Positions 42,561 through 50,590 of a stretch of 64,000 nucleotides of DNA are shown in pieces. Positions within the stretch are counted from its first letter, which is position 1, and each line of letters begins with the position of its first letter. The DNA comes from Arthrobacter agilis (lineage in GTDB: Bacteria; Actinomycetota; Actinomycetes; Actinomycetales; Micrococcaceae). The stretch is from contig NZ_NFSC01000023.1 in assembly GCF_002157505.1 (NCBI RefSeq), positions 60,824 to 124,823 of the forward strand, written 5' to 3'. The position numbers and the translations under genes are program-made. Under the pieces are notes generated by a model that made no database searches, had not been told where the DNA came from, and was given only the letters and a program-made list of their open reading frames with translations.

Positions 42561-42965
42561 ATGCAAGGCTTGCTCACCTATACCGCGATGAGGCACGCGG
42601 ACCTCTCCCTGATGCTCGTCTGGGACCACTTCCTGAACATGGGAGGGGCGATCGGGCACTTCGAGGTCGATGCCTACCTCCACGGGATGATGACCCTCCC
42701 CGATACCGACCGGGACTGCGTCGCGCAGGCCGTGAACGAGCTCCTCGACGACCGCGCCAGGATGGGCCCCCGCGCCTGCTGCCGCGCTCCGTACAGCGGC
42801 GCCGCGGCCGGCGATGGGGGGAGCGCCTCTACGTTCCGCACCTGCACCGCTGCAGTCCATAGCCGTCCGGGCACCGTCGGCACGCCGGATGGTCCTCCCG
42901 GGATTGCGCGTCGCGTACAACAACCGCAGCTACCCGTCCGTAGAACGGCGCGCCGGGAACGGTAA
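42561..42965 (+). CDS. Hypothetical small protein
   Basis: 134 residues, no named family. The first ~78 residues look like a compact helical domain (MRHADLSLMLVWDHFLNMGG, GHFEVDAYLHGMMTLPDTDR, DCVAQAVNELLDD) with a conserved appearance, ending CCRAPYS. The remainder is Gly/Pro/Arg/Ala-rich low complexity and may be read past a frameshift or be poorly conserved. AAGGA nine bases before the ATG supports the start. Confidence 0.6.
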   Translation: MQGLLTYTAMRHADLSLMLVWDHFLNMGGAIGHFEVDAYLHGMMTLPDTDRDCVAQAVNELLDDRARMGPRACCRAPYSGAAAGDGGSASTFRTCTAAVHSRPGTVGTPDGPPGIARRVQQPQLPVRRTARRER

Positions 42966-42978
42966 CGCCGATTCCTCC

Positions 42979-43012
42979 CGTCGGGTGTGCCGAAGGCTCG
43001 GCACACCCGACG
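42979..43012. terminator. Bidirectional hairpin terminator
   Basis: CGTCGGGTGTGCCGA, loop AGGC, exact complement: a 15-bp stem between convergent genes. Confidence 0.85.
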
Positions 43013-43016
43013 AGGA

Positions 43017-43826
43017 TCATGCCGGACGACGCCCGATCGCCACCGTCGCCCCTTCCTCCTCGAGGCTGCGGGACCAGGCATCGAATCCTCCGTCCCGGAG
43101 GAGCCGGAGGCATTCCTGCTCCTGGTCCTCTCCCACCTCGAACAGGATGTGCCCACCCGGGGCCAGCCAGTCGCGTGCCTCGCGTGCCACCCTGCGCTGC
43201 ACCTCCAGCCCGTCCTCGCCGCCGTCGAGGCTGATCAGGGGCTCGTGCACCCTCGCCTCGGCCGGCAGGGTCTGCACGCGCGCGGAGGGCACATAGGGCG
43301 TGTTGCAGAGCAGCGTGTCCACGGTTCCCTTGAGGGATACGGGCAACGGATCGAACAGGTCGCCCTCGTAGAGCTCCGCCCGGAGGCCGGCGACGTTGTG
43401 CCGCGCCAGGGCGATCGCGGTCCCGGAGATGTCCGAGGCGTGCAGCCACAAGTCCTGCACGACGTCCGCGAGCGCCGCTCCGAGGGCCCCGCAGCCGCAG
43501 CAGAGATCCAGGACCGTAGCGCCCGCCGTCGTCAGGTCCGCGGCGCAGGCGACGAGGAATGCCGACCTCTGGCGCGGTACGAACACCCCCGGGCCCACCT
43601 CCAGCCTCAGCCCGCGGAAGTCCACCCAGCCCAGGATGTGTTCGAGCGGAAACCCGGCGACCCGCCGGTCGAGCATCCCAGCCAGGGCTTCATCCGGTGC
43701 GCCGCTCCCCGCGAGCAGGCGGGCCTCGTCCTCGGCGAACACGCAGCCCGCGGCACGGAGCCGTACCGTCAGCTCCGCCTCCGTGAGGCGGAGTACGGCA
43801 GGAGAACCCTGCTGGTGGTGCGGCAT
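43017..43826 (-). CDS. PrmC-related protein-(glutamine-N5) methyltransferase, unknown substrate
   Basis: 269 residues, class I SAM methyltransferase of the HemK/PrmC group. The helical N-terminal domain (about 1-75, ending LEHILGWVDFRGLRLEVGPG) is followed by motif I VLDLCCGCGALGAAL and motif IV LLCNTPYVPS. True PrmC has NPPY at the active site; here it is NTPY, as in the separate actinobacterial PrmC-related clade. It therefore probably modifies a protein glutamine or similar amide, but not release factor with certainty. Confidence 0.88.
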   Translation of the reverse strand: MPHHQQGSPAVLRLTEAELTVRLRAAGCVFAEDEARLLAGSGAPDEALAGMLDRRVAGFPLEHILGWVDFRGLRLEVGPGVFVPRQRSAFLVACAADLTTAGATVLDLCCGCGALGAALADVVQDLWLHASDISGTAIALARHNVAGLRAELYEGDLFDPLPVSLKGTVDTLLCNTPYVPSARVQTLPAEARVHEPLISLDGGEDGLEVQRRVAREARDWLAPGGHILFEVGEDQEQECLRLLRDGGFDAWSRSLEEEGATVAIGRRPA

Positions 43827-43875
43827 CGAACGGCCCTTCGGCGGAGGCGGCCTGGCACCACGAGGATAGCGGCGA

Positions 43876-44538
43876 TCAGGTGTCCGTGTCGCTGTGGGCC
43901 ATGGCCACCGGCTTGGACTCCACGCTCCCGCGTTCGCGCAGGTACACGGACGCCCCGATCATCAGGGCTATGACCATGAATTCGCTCTGCCAGTTCTGGA
44001 AGGACTCGAACCAGAACCGCGACATGCCCATGTAGCCCAGCACGGTGGTTCCGGGCCCGCCGTGGCTGGCCTGCTCGTCGTTGTAGGCCTGGCTGCCACC
44101 CACGGCGTGCAGGAGGAACGACGCCGCGAACAGGACGAAGAACATGATCGACAGCGAATGTTCGTACAGCCTGAGCACGAGGCCGCCGCGGCGCACCGGC
44201 CAGGGCGTGCCCGGACCGGGGGTAGCGGCACGAGGGTCGTCGTCCTGCGGTTCGTGCTTGCCCGGCAGTTTCGATTCGGAGGAACCGCGCTGGAACAGGT
44301 AGGCGGTGAGGACCACGTACATGCCCATCTGGAGGAACTCGGACTCCCAGTTCTCGAAGGTCGCCTCGAGGAAGTCGCCCGTGACCAGGAAACCGGTGAG
44401 CGTCACGCCCGGCTCGCCGTGGGTCAGTTGCTCCTCGTTGTAGGTGCTCACTCCGCTCAGCACCATGCCGATGAAGGAGAGGAGGAACAGCGCCCCGTTC
44501 GTGAGCAGGAGGCCGTGGTCCCTCATCCAGTGCTTCAT
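43876..44538 (-). CDS. Membrane protein with internal duplication (DUF6766-like)
   Basis: 220 residues from the ATG at 44538. Two homologous halves: THGEPGVTLTGFLVTGDFLE with ENWESEFLQMGMYVVLTAYL, and SHGGPGTTVLGYMGMSRFWF with QNWQSEFMVIALMIGASVYL; each half ends in an RGSxESK stretch. Each half has two hydrophobic helices, giving four in all, with a Pro/Asp-rich link near 105-125. Function unknown; the repeated NWxSEF motif is the family hallmark. Confidence 0.85.
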   Translation of the reverse strand: MKHWMRDHGLLLTNGALFLLSFIGMVLSGVSTYNEEQLTHGEPGVTLTGFLVTGDFLEATFENWESEFLQMGMYVVLTAYLFQRGSSESKLPGKHEPQDDDPRAATPGPGTPWPVRRGGLVLRLYEHSLSIMFFVLFAASFLLHAVGGSQAYNDEQASHGGPGTTVLGYMGMSRFWFESFQNWQSEFMVIALMIGASVYLRERGSVESKPVAMAHSDTDT

Positions 44539-44707
44539 GGTGGTACCCGTCCTTCCGTTGACTCCGCGCACTTTCGCGCTTCCTCAACGCTAGGAAGGGC
44601 CCCGGGCGGCGGCAAGCGGAACCCGCGCTGCATCAGTGGTTGCACAGGACCCCGAAGTGCCCCCGTTGCAGGTGCGGCAGGAGGCGGGCTGCGGATAGCC
44701 TGACGGC

Positions 44708-45478
44708 ATGGAACGCGTTGCGGTGATCTCGGATCTCCACGGGAACGTCACAGCCTTCACTGCTGTGCTGGAGGATCTCCGGTACCGCGGCATCAGTACC
44801 GTCTACAACCTCGGCGACGTCGTCGGGAAGGGGCCCCGCGGTTCCGAGTGCGTGCGCCTGAGCCGCCTGCACTGCGCCGCCACGGTGCGGGGCAACTGGG
44901 ACGATTTCCTGCCCAGCGAGACGCCCGAATGGCGCGATGACGCCGGCTGGTGGTGGCACAACGAGTTGACGCCGGAGGACCGGCGCTGGCTGCAGTCGCT
45001 CCCGCTCTCCCACGACATCGTGCTGAGCGGGCGGCGCATTCGGATGTTCCATGCATCGGCGAAGAGCGTCTACCATCGCGTGCACGCCCGGCACACGGAC
45101 GACGACTTCGAGGGGATGTTCGCGGCGACGGAACTGACCGGGGCCGGGCCCCGGCCGGACACGGTCTGCTACGGCGACATCCATGACGCGTTCGTGTCGA
45201 CCTACCGGGGCCGCACGCTCGTCAATGTGGGGAGTGTCGGCAACCCGCTGGACGAGCCGCAGGCGTCCTACGTGATCCTCGAGGGGGAGCCCGACGGCGG
45301 TAGGGCGGCGCCTTTCGGTATCCAGTTCGTGCGCGTGCCCTACGACATCGAAGCGGAGATCGCAGTGGCCGCGGAGCTCGGCATGCCGGCCCTCGAACCC
45401 TACGCGATCGAGCTCCGCACCGCCCTCTACCGGGGTCAGCATGCCGCGCTCGGGCTGCTCGGCGGAGCCGTGGGTTAA
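44708..45478 (+). CDS. Metallophosphoesterase (calcineurin-like)
   Basis: 256 residues. Binuclear metal motifs: VAVISDLHGNVTAF (D-x-H), YNLGDVVGKGP (GD), VRGNWDD (GNxD, with the usual H/E replaced by Asp), a His in MFHAS, and YGDIHDAF in place of the usual GHTH. It resembles the YfcE/ApaH-like small phosphoesterases acting on cyclic or dinucleotides, but the altered GHTH (GDIHDA) makes substrate and activity uncertain. Single gene; 45479-45759 downstream has no supported gene. Confidence 0.88.
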   Translation: MERVAVISDLHGNVTAFTAVLEDLRYRGISTVYNLGDVVGKGPRGSECVRLSRLHCAATVRGNWDDFLPSETPEWRDDAGWWWHNELTPEDRRWLQSLPLSHDIVLSGRRIRMFHASAKSVYHRVHARHTDDDFEGMFAATELTGAGPRPDTVCYGDIHDAFVSTYRGRTLVNVGSVGNPLDEPQASYVILEGEPDGGRAAPFGIQFVRVPYDIEAEIAVAAELGMPALEPYAIELRTALYRGQHAALGLLGGAVG

Positions 45479-45759
45479 GCGGTCGGTAGGAGCCGGCTGC
45501 TTGACTCCTGACCGACGGCCCCATGTCCGTGCGAGCACCTCGATGTATTCAACGTCAGTCCGCGGACAGGTCCGGGCCATTTGCTGCGTACACCCAGTGT
45601 GCGCCGTGCTCCTCAAGGCCTGCGGTGAGCTCCCTCAAGATCACCTCAGCTTGACAGTCGAACTTCCGGGGGTGGGGCGCCGCGACGATCACCACGGAGC
45701 CTGCCTGATTCGGTAATATTTCCTTGACCGTTTAGCAGCAGGCGGTTCACCACCTTCCC

Positions 45760-46548
45760 TTGCCCGGCATCGCGCGTGGTCAGCAAAGGGTTGACGCAAA
45801 GGTTTCCCAGTTGGTTGATCACGAAAGAGACAGGGGTCCGGCCGTTCCGGGCCTGCTCCAGGACATGGTCCTCGACAGCGACGATGTCGAGGAGTTCCTG
45901 ACGAAACTGGTGAAGATCGCGGGTTCCACCCTGTCGGCCGAAGACGACGAGGTCCTGTGCGGCGTCACCCTGCTGCGGGCACGGACGAAGACGACGGTCG
46001 CGAGCAACGGCACCGACGCCCAGAAGATGGACGAGGTCCAGTACGAGTACGACGACGGACCATGCCTGCGCGCGGCCCGCAAGGGTATCGTCCACTACGT
46101 CTGCAATTTCGACACCGAGGAACGCTTCCCCGAGTACAGCAGGGCGATCAGCGGACACGGCATCAAGTCCGCCCTGGGCGTTCCCATCCCGCTCGAGGGC
46201 GAGGCGACCGCGGCACTGAACTTCTACTCACCCCTGACGGATGCGTTCAGCGAGGAAGCGATCGATGCCGCGCAGAGGTTCGCTGAGGAGGCATCGGTGT
46301 CGCTCCGCCTGGCAGTGCGCATCGCCAAGCTGACGGATTCGAGTGCCGACATGCGTGCCGCCATGGAGAGCAGGACCACCATCGACCTCGCCGTGGGTGT
46401 GATCATGGGGCAAAACAGGTGCTCGCAGGACGAGGCGATGTCGATCCTCAAGGCGGCCTCGAGCGCGAGGAACATCAAGCTCCGGGACGTGGCGGCCTCC
46501 GTCCTGCAGTCACTCGGCCACGGGCCCGCGAAGACGCATTTCGAGTAG
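45760..46548 (+). CDS. GAF and ANTAR domain protein
   Basis: Up to 262 residues. A GAF domain spans about 50-185 (LTKLVKIAGSTLSAEDDEVL, GPCLRAARKGIVHYV, SALGVPIPLEGEATAALNFY). A C-terminal ANTAR RNA-binding domain covers about 200-255 (ESRTTIDLAVGVIMGQNRCS then AMSILKAASSARNIKLRDVA). ANTAR proteins bind paired hexaloop RNA hairpins and cause antitermination. The start is uncertain: the TTG at 45760 gives an unusual N-terminus, and the ATG at 45865 is an alternative. The target transcript is not evident nearby. Confidence 0.87.
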   Translation: MPGIARGQQRVDAKVSQLVDHERDRGPAVPGLLQDMVLDSDDVEEFLTKLVKIAGSTLSAEDDEVLCGVTLLRARTKTTVASNGTDAQKMDEVQYEYDDGPCLRAARKGIVHYVCNFDTEERFPEYSRAISGHGIKSALGVPIPLEGEATAALNFYSPLTDAFSEEAIDAAQRFAEEASVSLRLAVRIAKLTDSSADMRAAMESRTTIDLAVGVIMGQNRCSQDEAMSILKAASSARNIKLRDVAASVLQSLGHGPAKTHFE

Positions 46549-46595
46549 GGCGGCCTCGGAGGGCACGGGGAGCGATGCCTTCTCCGAGCGACCCG

Positions 46596-47675
46596 TCAGC
46601 CCTCGGCGGCAGGCCGGTCCGCGAGCTCCACGTCCACGGCCTCCGTCTCCGAACCACGGCGGGTCTCGACGGTGACCGTCTCGCCCGGGTCGCGCTGGCG
46701 CAGCGCCGAGAGGAGGTCCTCGGGTGCCGCCAGGTCCTCATCGCCGATCCGGGTGATGATGTCACCCGGCCGGATCCCGGCGTCGTCCGCCGGTCCGCCC
46801 TCCGACACCGACAGGACCACCACGCCCGTGGTGTCCTGGAGGTTCAGTTGCTGGGCGATCTGCGGCGTGATGGCCCCCGGTGCCAGCCCCATGAACGCGT
46901 GTTCCGCCGTGCCGTCCTCGCGCAGTTCCTCGGCCACCTCCGTGGCGGTGGGAGCCGGGATCGCGAAGCCGAGCGCCACAGCGCCCTGGGAGGGCGGGAT
47001 GTACGCCTCGCTGATGCCGATGATCTCGCCGCGGCCGTTCACGACGGCGCCGCCGGAGTTGCCCGGGCTGATCGCCGCGTCGGTCTGGATGAGGTCGACG
47101 AGCGACTGGCTCGTGGACGCGGACCCCGGGATCTCGCGGTGCAGTCCGGAGATGATGCCCGACGTCGCGGTGTTCTCGAAACCGAGGGGTGATCCGATGA
47201 CGACGGCGAGTTCGCCGATCCGCGGCAGGCCGGACTGGAAGGTCGCCGCGGGGAGATCCGTACGGTCGGCGCGCACGAGCGCCAGGTCGGAGACGGCGTC
47301 GGCGGCCTCGACCGTGCCTGACACCCGCTGTCCGTCGGCGAAGGCCACCTCGACGTCCTCGTTGCCCCTGATCACGTGCTCATTGGTGAGGACGAGGCCG
47401 TCCTCGGTGTAGATCACGCCGCTGCCGAGGCCGTCCTCGGTGAAGATGGTGACCACCGAGGGCTGCACGGTATCGACGATGTCGGGGATGCTCATGTCCG
47501 CCTGCTGTCCGCCCGACTCCGTCCCGCCCGAGGACGAGCCGCCCGAGGTGCCCTGCACCTGGGCCGGGGCACTCGAAGCGGAGTCGGTGGTGCCGCCGTC
47601 GGTGCACCCGGTGACGGCGAGCAGCAGGGCGAGGGTCAGCGGAACGGCTACGGTCCGGGTGCTGGCATTCGGCAT
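46596..47675 (-). CDS. HtrA/DegP-type serine protease with PDZ domain, lipoprotein
   Basis: 359 residues. A lipoprotein signal ends in TGC near residue 23-25, then a Ser/Gly-rich linker. Trypsin-like S1C domain: His in VLTNEHVI, Asp in VSDLALVRAD, Ser in SPGNSGGAVV. A single C-terminal PDZ domain spans about 255-345 (FMGLAPGAITPQIAQQLNLQ, GGPADDAGIRPGDIITRIGD). Extracytoplasmic protein quality control is the expected role. An adjacent in-frame TTG at 47678 is an alternative start; GAGGAGG lies upstream of both. Confidence 0.93.
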   Translation of the reverse strand: MPNASTRTVAVPLTLALLLAVTGCTDGGTTDSASSAPAQVQGTSGGSSSGGTESGGQQADMSIPDIVDTVQPSVVTIFTEDGLGSGVIYTEDGLVLTNEHVIRGNEDVEVAFADGQRVSGTVEAADAVSDLALVRADRTDLPAATFQSGLPRIGELAVVIGSPLGFENTATSGIISGLHREIPGSASTSQSLVDLIQTDAAISPGNSGGAVVNGRGEIIGISEAYIPPSQGAVALGFAIPAPTATEVAEELREDGTAEHAFMGLAPGAITPQIAQQLNLQDTTGVVVLSVSEGGPADDAGIRPGDIITRIGDEDLAAPEDLLSALRQRDPGETVTVETRRGSETEAVDVELADRPAAEG

Positions 47676-47845
47676 CAAGCGGTGATCCTCCTCGGTACGT
47701 CCCCTCGAAGGGGCAGCAGGGCGGGCGCGACGTCCGCATCACGCGGTACCGGCTCCTGCATACGACCGTACGAAGGGCACCGCCCGGTGGACAAGAAGGA
47801 AAAATGGAGCGGCGGGACTGGACAGGGGGAGGAACTCCCGCCCGT

Positions 47846-47889
47846 GCATCCTGCGGTGGCATCATCGCCGGCGCATCCTGCGGTGGCAT
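47846..47889. repeat. 17-bp direct repeat, 27-base period
   Basis: GCATCCTGCGGTGGCAT occurs at 47846-47862 and 47873-47889 in the gap between the protease and the next minus-strand gene. No gene reads through it convincingly. Possibly a duplicated protein-binding site. Confidence 0.6.
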
Positions 47890-47908
47890 GCCGACCCGGA
47901 AGGAGAGT

Positions 47909-48265
47909 CTAGGAGCGGCCGTCGGCGTCCCGGTCGGGGCGGCGCAGGGGATGCTCGCGCCACGCATCGCGTTCCGAGGGGGCGGGGCCGTAGCCGGGGC
48001 GCAGCAGCGGCTCGTCGGGGTCGTCCTCGGGATTGCGCTTGGGCGGGGCGCCGTGCCGGTGGGTGAGCCAGTAGCCCCAGCCGATGCAGGCCGCCGCGGC
48101 CAGGATGATGAGGAGGCCGATCACCAGGAGCAGGGGTGCCGCCGCCGGCGCCGGTGTGCCGGTGGACGCGGCCCGGGCGAAGTCGGACACTGCCTGGGGG
48201 ACGAAGAGCGTGCTGAGGAACAGCAGGACCAGTCCTGCCAGGTACTGCCTGGTGCCGAGCTTCAT
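47909..48265 (-). CDS. Small membrane protein of unknown function
   Basis: 118 residues. Two hydrophobic helices (about 8-28 and 44-66), the second followed by WGYWLTHRHG, then a charged Pro/Arg/Asp-rich cytoplasmic tail. No family recognised. Divergent from the MATE exporter. Confidence 0.7.
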   Translation of the reverse strand: MKLGTRQYLAGLVLLFLSTLFVPQAVSDFARAASTGTPAPAAAPLLLVIGLLIILAAAACIGWGYWLTHRHGAPPKRNPEDDPDEPLLRPGYGPAPSERDAWREHPLRRPDRDADGRS

Positions 48266-48342
48266 GACTCCCCTGGTGTCCGTGCGGCCGGTTCGGGTTC
48301 TTCCAGCTTAGGCCCTGCCGCCGCCCCGCCTAGGCTGGACGG

Positions 48343-49704
48343 GTGCACCAGACCCTGCCCGGCAACCGCCTGCTCAGCCGCAGTATCCTCCGCCTCGCCG
48401 TGCCCGCGCTGGGCGCCCTCATCGCCGAGCCGCTCTTCCTGCTCGCCGATTCCGCGATCGTCGGGCACCTCGGAGTCGACGAGCTCGCTGGGGTGGGGCT
48501 CGCCTCCACGGTGCTGCAGACCGCCGTCGGGCTTATGGTCTTCCTCGCCTACTCGACGACTCCCGCCGTCGCGCGCCTCCTCGGAGCGGGCCGCCTGCCG
48601 GACGCGCTCGCGGCAGGGCGCGACGGCGTGGGCCTCGCCGTCGTTCTCGGGGTCCTGCTGTCCGTCATCGGGTGGGTAACGGCTCCCCAGCTCGCCTCCC
48701 TGATGGGTGCGGAGGGCGCGGTGCACGCATTCGCCGTCGACTACCTGCGCTGGTCCATGCCCGGCCTCACCGCCATGCTCCTGGTGCTCGCCGCGACGGG
48801 CGTGCTGCGGGGGCTGCAGGACACGCGCACGCCGCTCGTCGTCGCGGGAGCGGGTTTCGGCGTCAATATCGTCCTCAACTACCTGCTCGTCTACGGCGCC
48901 GGGATGTCGGTGGCCGGCTCCGCCCTCGGGACGAGTCTCGCCCAGTGGGGCATGGCGGCCGTGTACGTCGTCCTGATCGTGCGGGCCACACGGAGGGAAC
49001 GGGTACCCCTGCGGCCCTCCCTCCGCGGCATCCGCACCACGGCGGGCGTGGGCTCGTGGCTCATGTTGCGCACCCTGTCCCTGCGGGTGGCGATCCTCGC
49101 CACCGTGTTCGTGGCGACGTCGCAGGGGTCCCTCAGCCTCGCCTCGCACCAGCTGGTCATGACCGTCTTCACCTTCCTCGCCTTCGCCCTCGACGCCCTC
49201 GCCATCGCCGCGCAGGCGCTCATCGGCAAGGAACTCGGCTCGGGGAACCGGCCCCTGGCCCACGCGCTGACGCGTCGGATGATCGCCTGGGGCGTGGGGT
49301 TCGGCGTGATCACCGGAGGTCTGCTGGCGGCCGTGGCACCGTTCCTGGGCTGGATCTTCACTCCGGATCCCGCCGTGCAGGCGGCCTTCGCCGCCGGGCT
49401 CTGGGTGCTGGCCGCGGCCCAGCCGGTCTGCGGGTTCGTCTTCGTGCTCGACGGCGTCCTCATCGGTGCCGGTGACGCCCGCTACCTGGCCGTCGCCGGC
49501 GTCGTGAACCTCGTGGCCTACCTGCCGCTGCTGGTCCTCGTCGCCAGGGCGGACCTCACGGGCGCGGAAGGGATCGTGTGGCTGTGGCTCGCCTTCGGTG
49601 TGGGCTACATGCTGGCCAGGGCCGCCACCCTGGGCTGGCGTGTGCGGGACGACCGGTGGATGGTGACCGGTGCGACGCGCAGCAGGGCTGCGGGCGCCGC
49701 ATAG
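48343..49704 (+). CDS. MATE family efflux transporter (DinF type)
   Basis: 453 residues, 12 membrane helices in two MatE halves. The first half starts RSILRLAVPALGALIAEPLF with LADSAIVGHLGVDELAGVGL; the second includes LASHQLVMTVFTFLAFALDA and ALAIAAQALIGKELGSG. This is the DinF branch of the multidrug and toxin extrusion family, exporting cationic compounds with Na+ or H+ antiport. GTG start with a weak ribosome-binding site. Confidence 0.92.
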   Translation: MHQTLPGNRLLSRSILRLAVPALGALIAEPLFLLADSAIVGHLGVDELAGVGLASTVLQTAVGLMVFLAYSTTPAVARLLGAGRLPDALAAGRDGVGLAVVLGVLLSVIGWVTAPQLASLMGAEGAVHAFAVDYLRWSMPGLTAMLLVLAATGVLRGLQDTRTPLVVAGAGFGVNIVLNYLLVYGAGMSVAGSALGTSLAQWGMAAVYVVLIVRATRRERVPLRPSLRGIRTTAGVGSWLMLRTLSLRVAILATVFVATSQGSLSLASHQLVMTVFTFLAFALDALAIAAQALIGKELGSGNRPLAHALTRRMIAWGVGFGVITGGLLAAVAPFLGWIFTPDPAVQAAFAAGLWVLAAAQPVCGFVFVLDGVLIGAGDARYLAVAGVVNLVAYLPLLVLVARADLTGAEGIVWLWLAFGVGYMLARAATLGWRVRDDRWMVTGATRSRAAGAA

Positions 49705-49806
49705 CCTTCCGCCATCGTGCTCCGACCGGTGGCGCGATCCCCGTGCGGGCGGGACCATTGTCACGAGGGGCCGCAGAACGGCGTCCAAAGGGACCGGAGG
49801 CAGGGA

Positions 49807-50475
49807 ATGTCCGAGACGACGGTGGAACAGCTGGTGGCGGAACTGGCCGCGCTCGAGGATCCGCGCATGCGCGCCGTGAACGAGAAGCACGGCGACGACC
49901 ACGGCGTGAACCTGTCGGCGGTGCGTGCGCTGGCCCGGCGGCTGAAGACCCAGCAGGAGCTTGCCCGCGACCTCTGGGCCACGGGCGAAACCCCCGCACG
50001 GCTGCTGTCGCTGCTGGTCTGCCGGCCGAAGGATTTCGGGCACGACGAGCTGGACACGATGCTGCGCGAGGCACGCGTCCCGAAGGTGCACGACTGGCTC
50101 GTGAACTACGTCGTGAAGAAGAGCCCGCACGCCGAGCAGCTCCGCGTCGAGTGGAGGGCGGACCCGGACCCCGTGGTCGCGAGCGCAGGATGGGCGCTCA
50201 CGAGCGAACGCGTGGTGAAGAATCCGGAAGGCCTCGACCTCGACGGCCTGCTGGATGAGATCGAGGCCGAGATGAGGGATGCCCCGGACCGGCTGCAGTG
50301 GGCGATGAACCAGACGCTGGCGCAGATCGGAATCGAGCACGCCGATCACCGGGAGCGAGCCCTCGCGATCGGCGAGCGCCTGGAGGTCCTCAAGGACTAC
50401 CCGACGCCGCCGAACTGCACGTCCCCGTTCGCGCCGCTCTGGATCCGGGAGATGGTGAGCCGGAGGGAAGCCTGA
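49807..50475 (+). CDS. HEAT-repeat protein, DNA alkylation repair (AlkD)-like
   Basis: 222 residues from the ATG at 49807. All-helical with AlkD-like features: EDPRMRAVNEKHGDDHGVNL, LARRLKTQQELARDLWATGE, ARLLSLLVCRPKDF, WLVNYVVKKSPHAEQL, ASAGWALTSERVVKN and MNQTLAQIGIEHADHRERAL. AlkD glycosylases remove N3/N7-alkyl purines; many relatives act on unknown substrates. The ending VLKDYPTPPNCTSPFAPLWI fits the actinobacterial subgroup. Confidence 0.85.
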   Translation: MSETTVEQLVAELAALEDPRMRAVNEKHGDDHGVNLSAVRALARRLKTQQELARDLWATGETPARLLSLLVCRPKDFGHDELDTMLREARVPKVHDWLVNYVVKKSPHAEQLRVEWRADPDPVVASAGWALTSERVVKNPEGLDLDGLLDEIEAEMRDAPDRLQWAMNQTLAQIGIEHADHRERALAIGERLEVLKDYPTPPNCTSPFAPLWIREMVSRREA

Positions 50476-50521
50476 GGCAGCGGGTCCGTTCCGTGCACCC
50501 GAGGGGGAACCGGGCGAGGAA

Positions 50522-50540
50522 TTAAGTTATGCTTTCCTTG
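50522..50540 (+). promoter_or_regulatory. DtxR/IdeR-like iron box
   Basis: TTAAGTTATGCTTTCCTTG matches the 19-base consensus TTAGGTTAGGCTAACCTAA at 13 of 19 positions. It lies 50 bases before the iron-binding protein gene, the expected place for an iron-responsive repressor site. Confidence 0.6.
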
Positions 50541-50590
50541 CCAAATTCCCACCGGGGTCGCCGTACTGCCCCTCGCCGAGAAGAGCCCCG

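Noticed and set aside
45479..45759. Short open frame across the gap before the GAF-ANTAR gene (45441-45716)
   Set aside because: It overlaps the phosphoesterase 3' end, has no ribosome-binding site and no family resemblance. I see no gene in this gap.
47846..47967. Minus-strand start region encoding a repeated MPPQDA peptide
   Set aside because: The frame runs into the HtrA protease gene out of frame; the 17-bp DNA repeat alone explains the peptide repeat.
48262..50349. Open frame of about 695 codons on the minus strand across the MATE and HEAT-repeat genes
   Set aside because: Spans two unrelated genes with clear families, has Arg/His/Gly-rich shadow composition, and lacks a ribosome-binding site.
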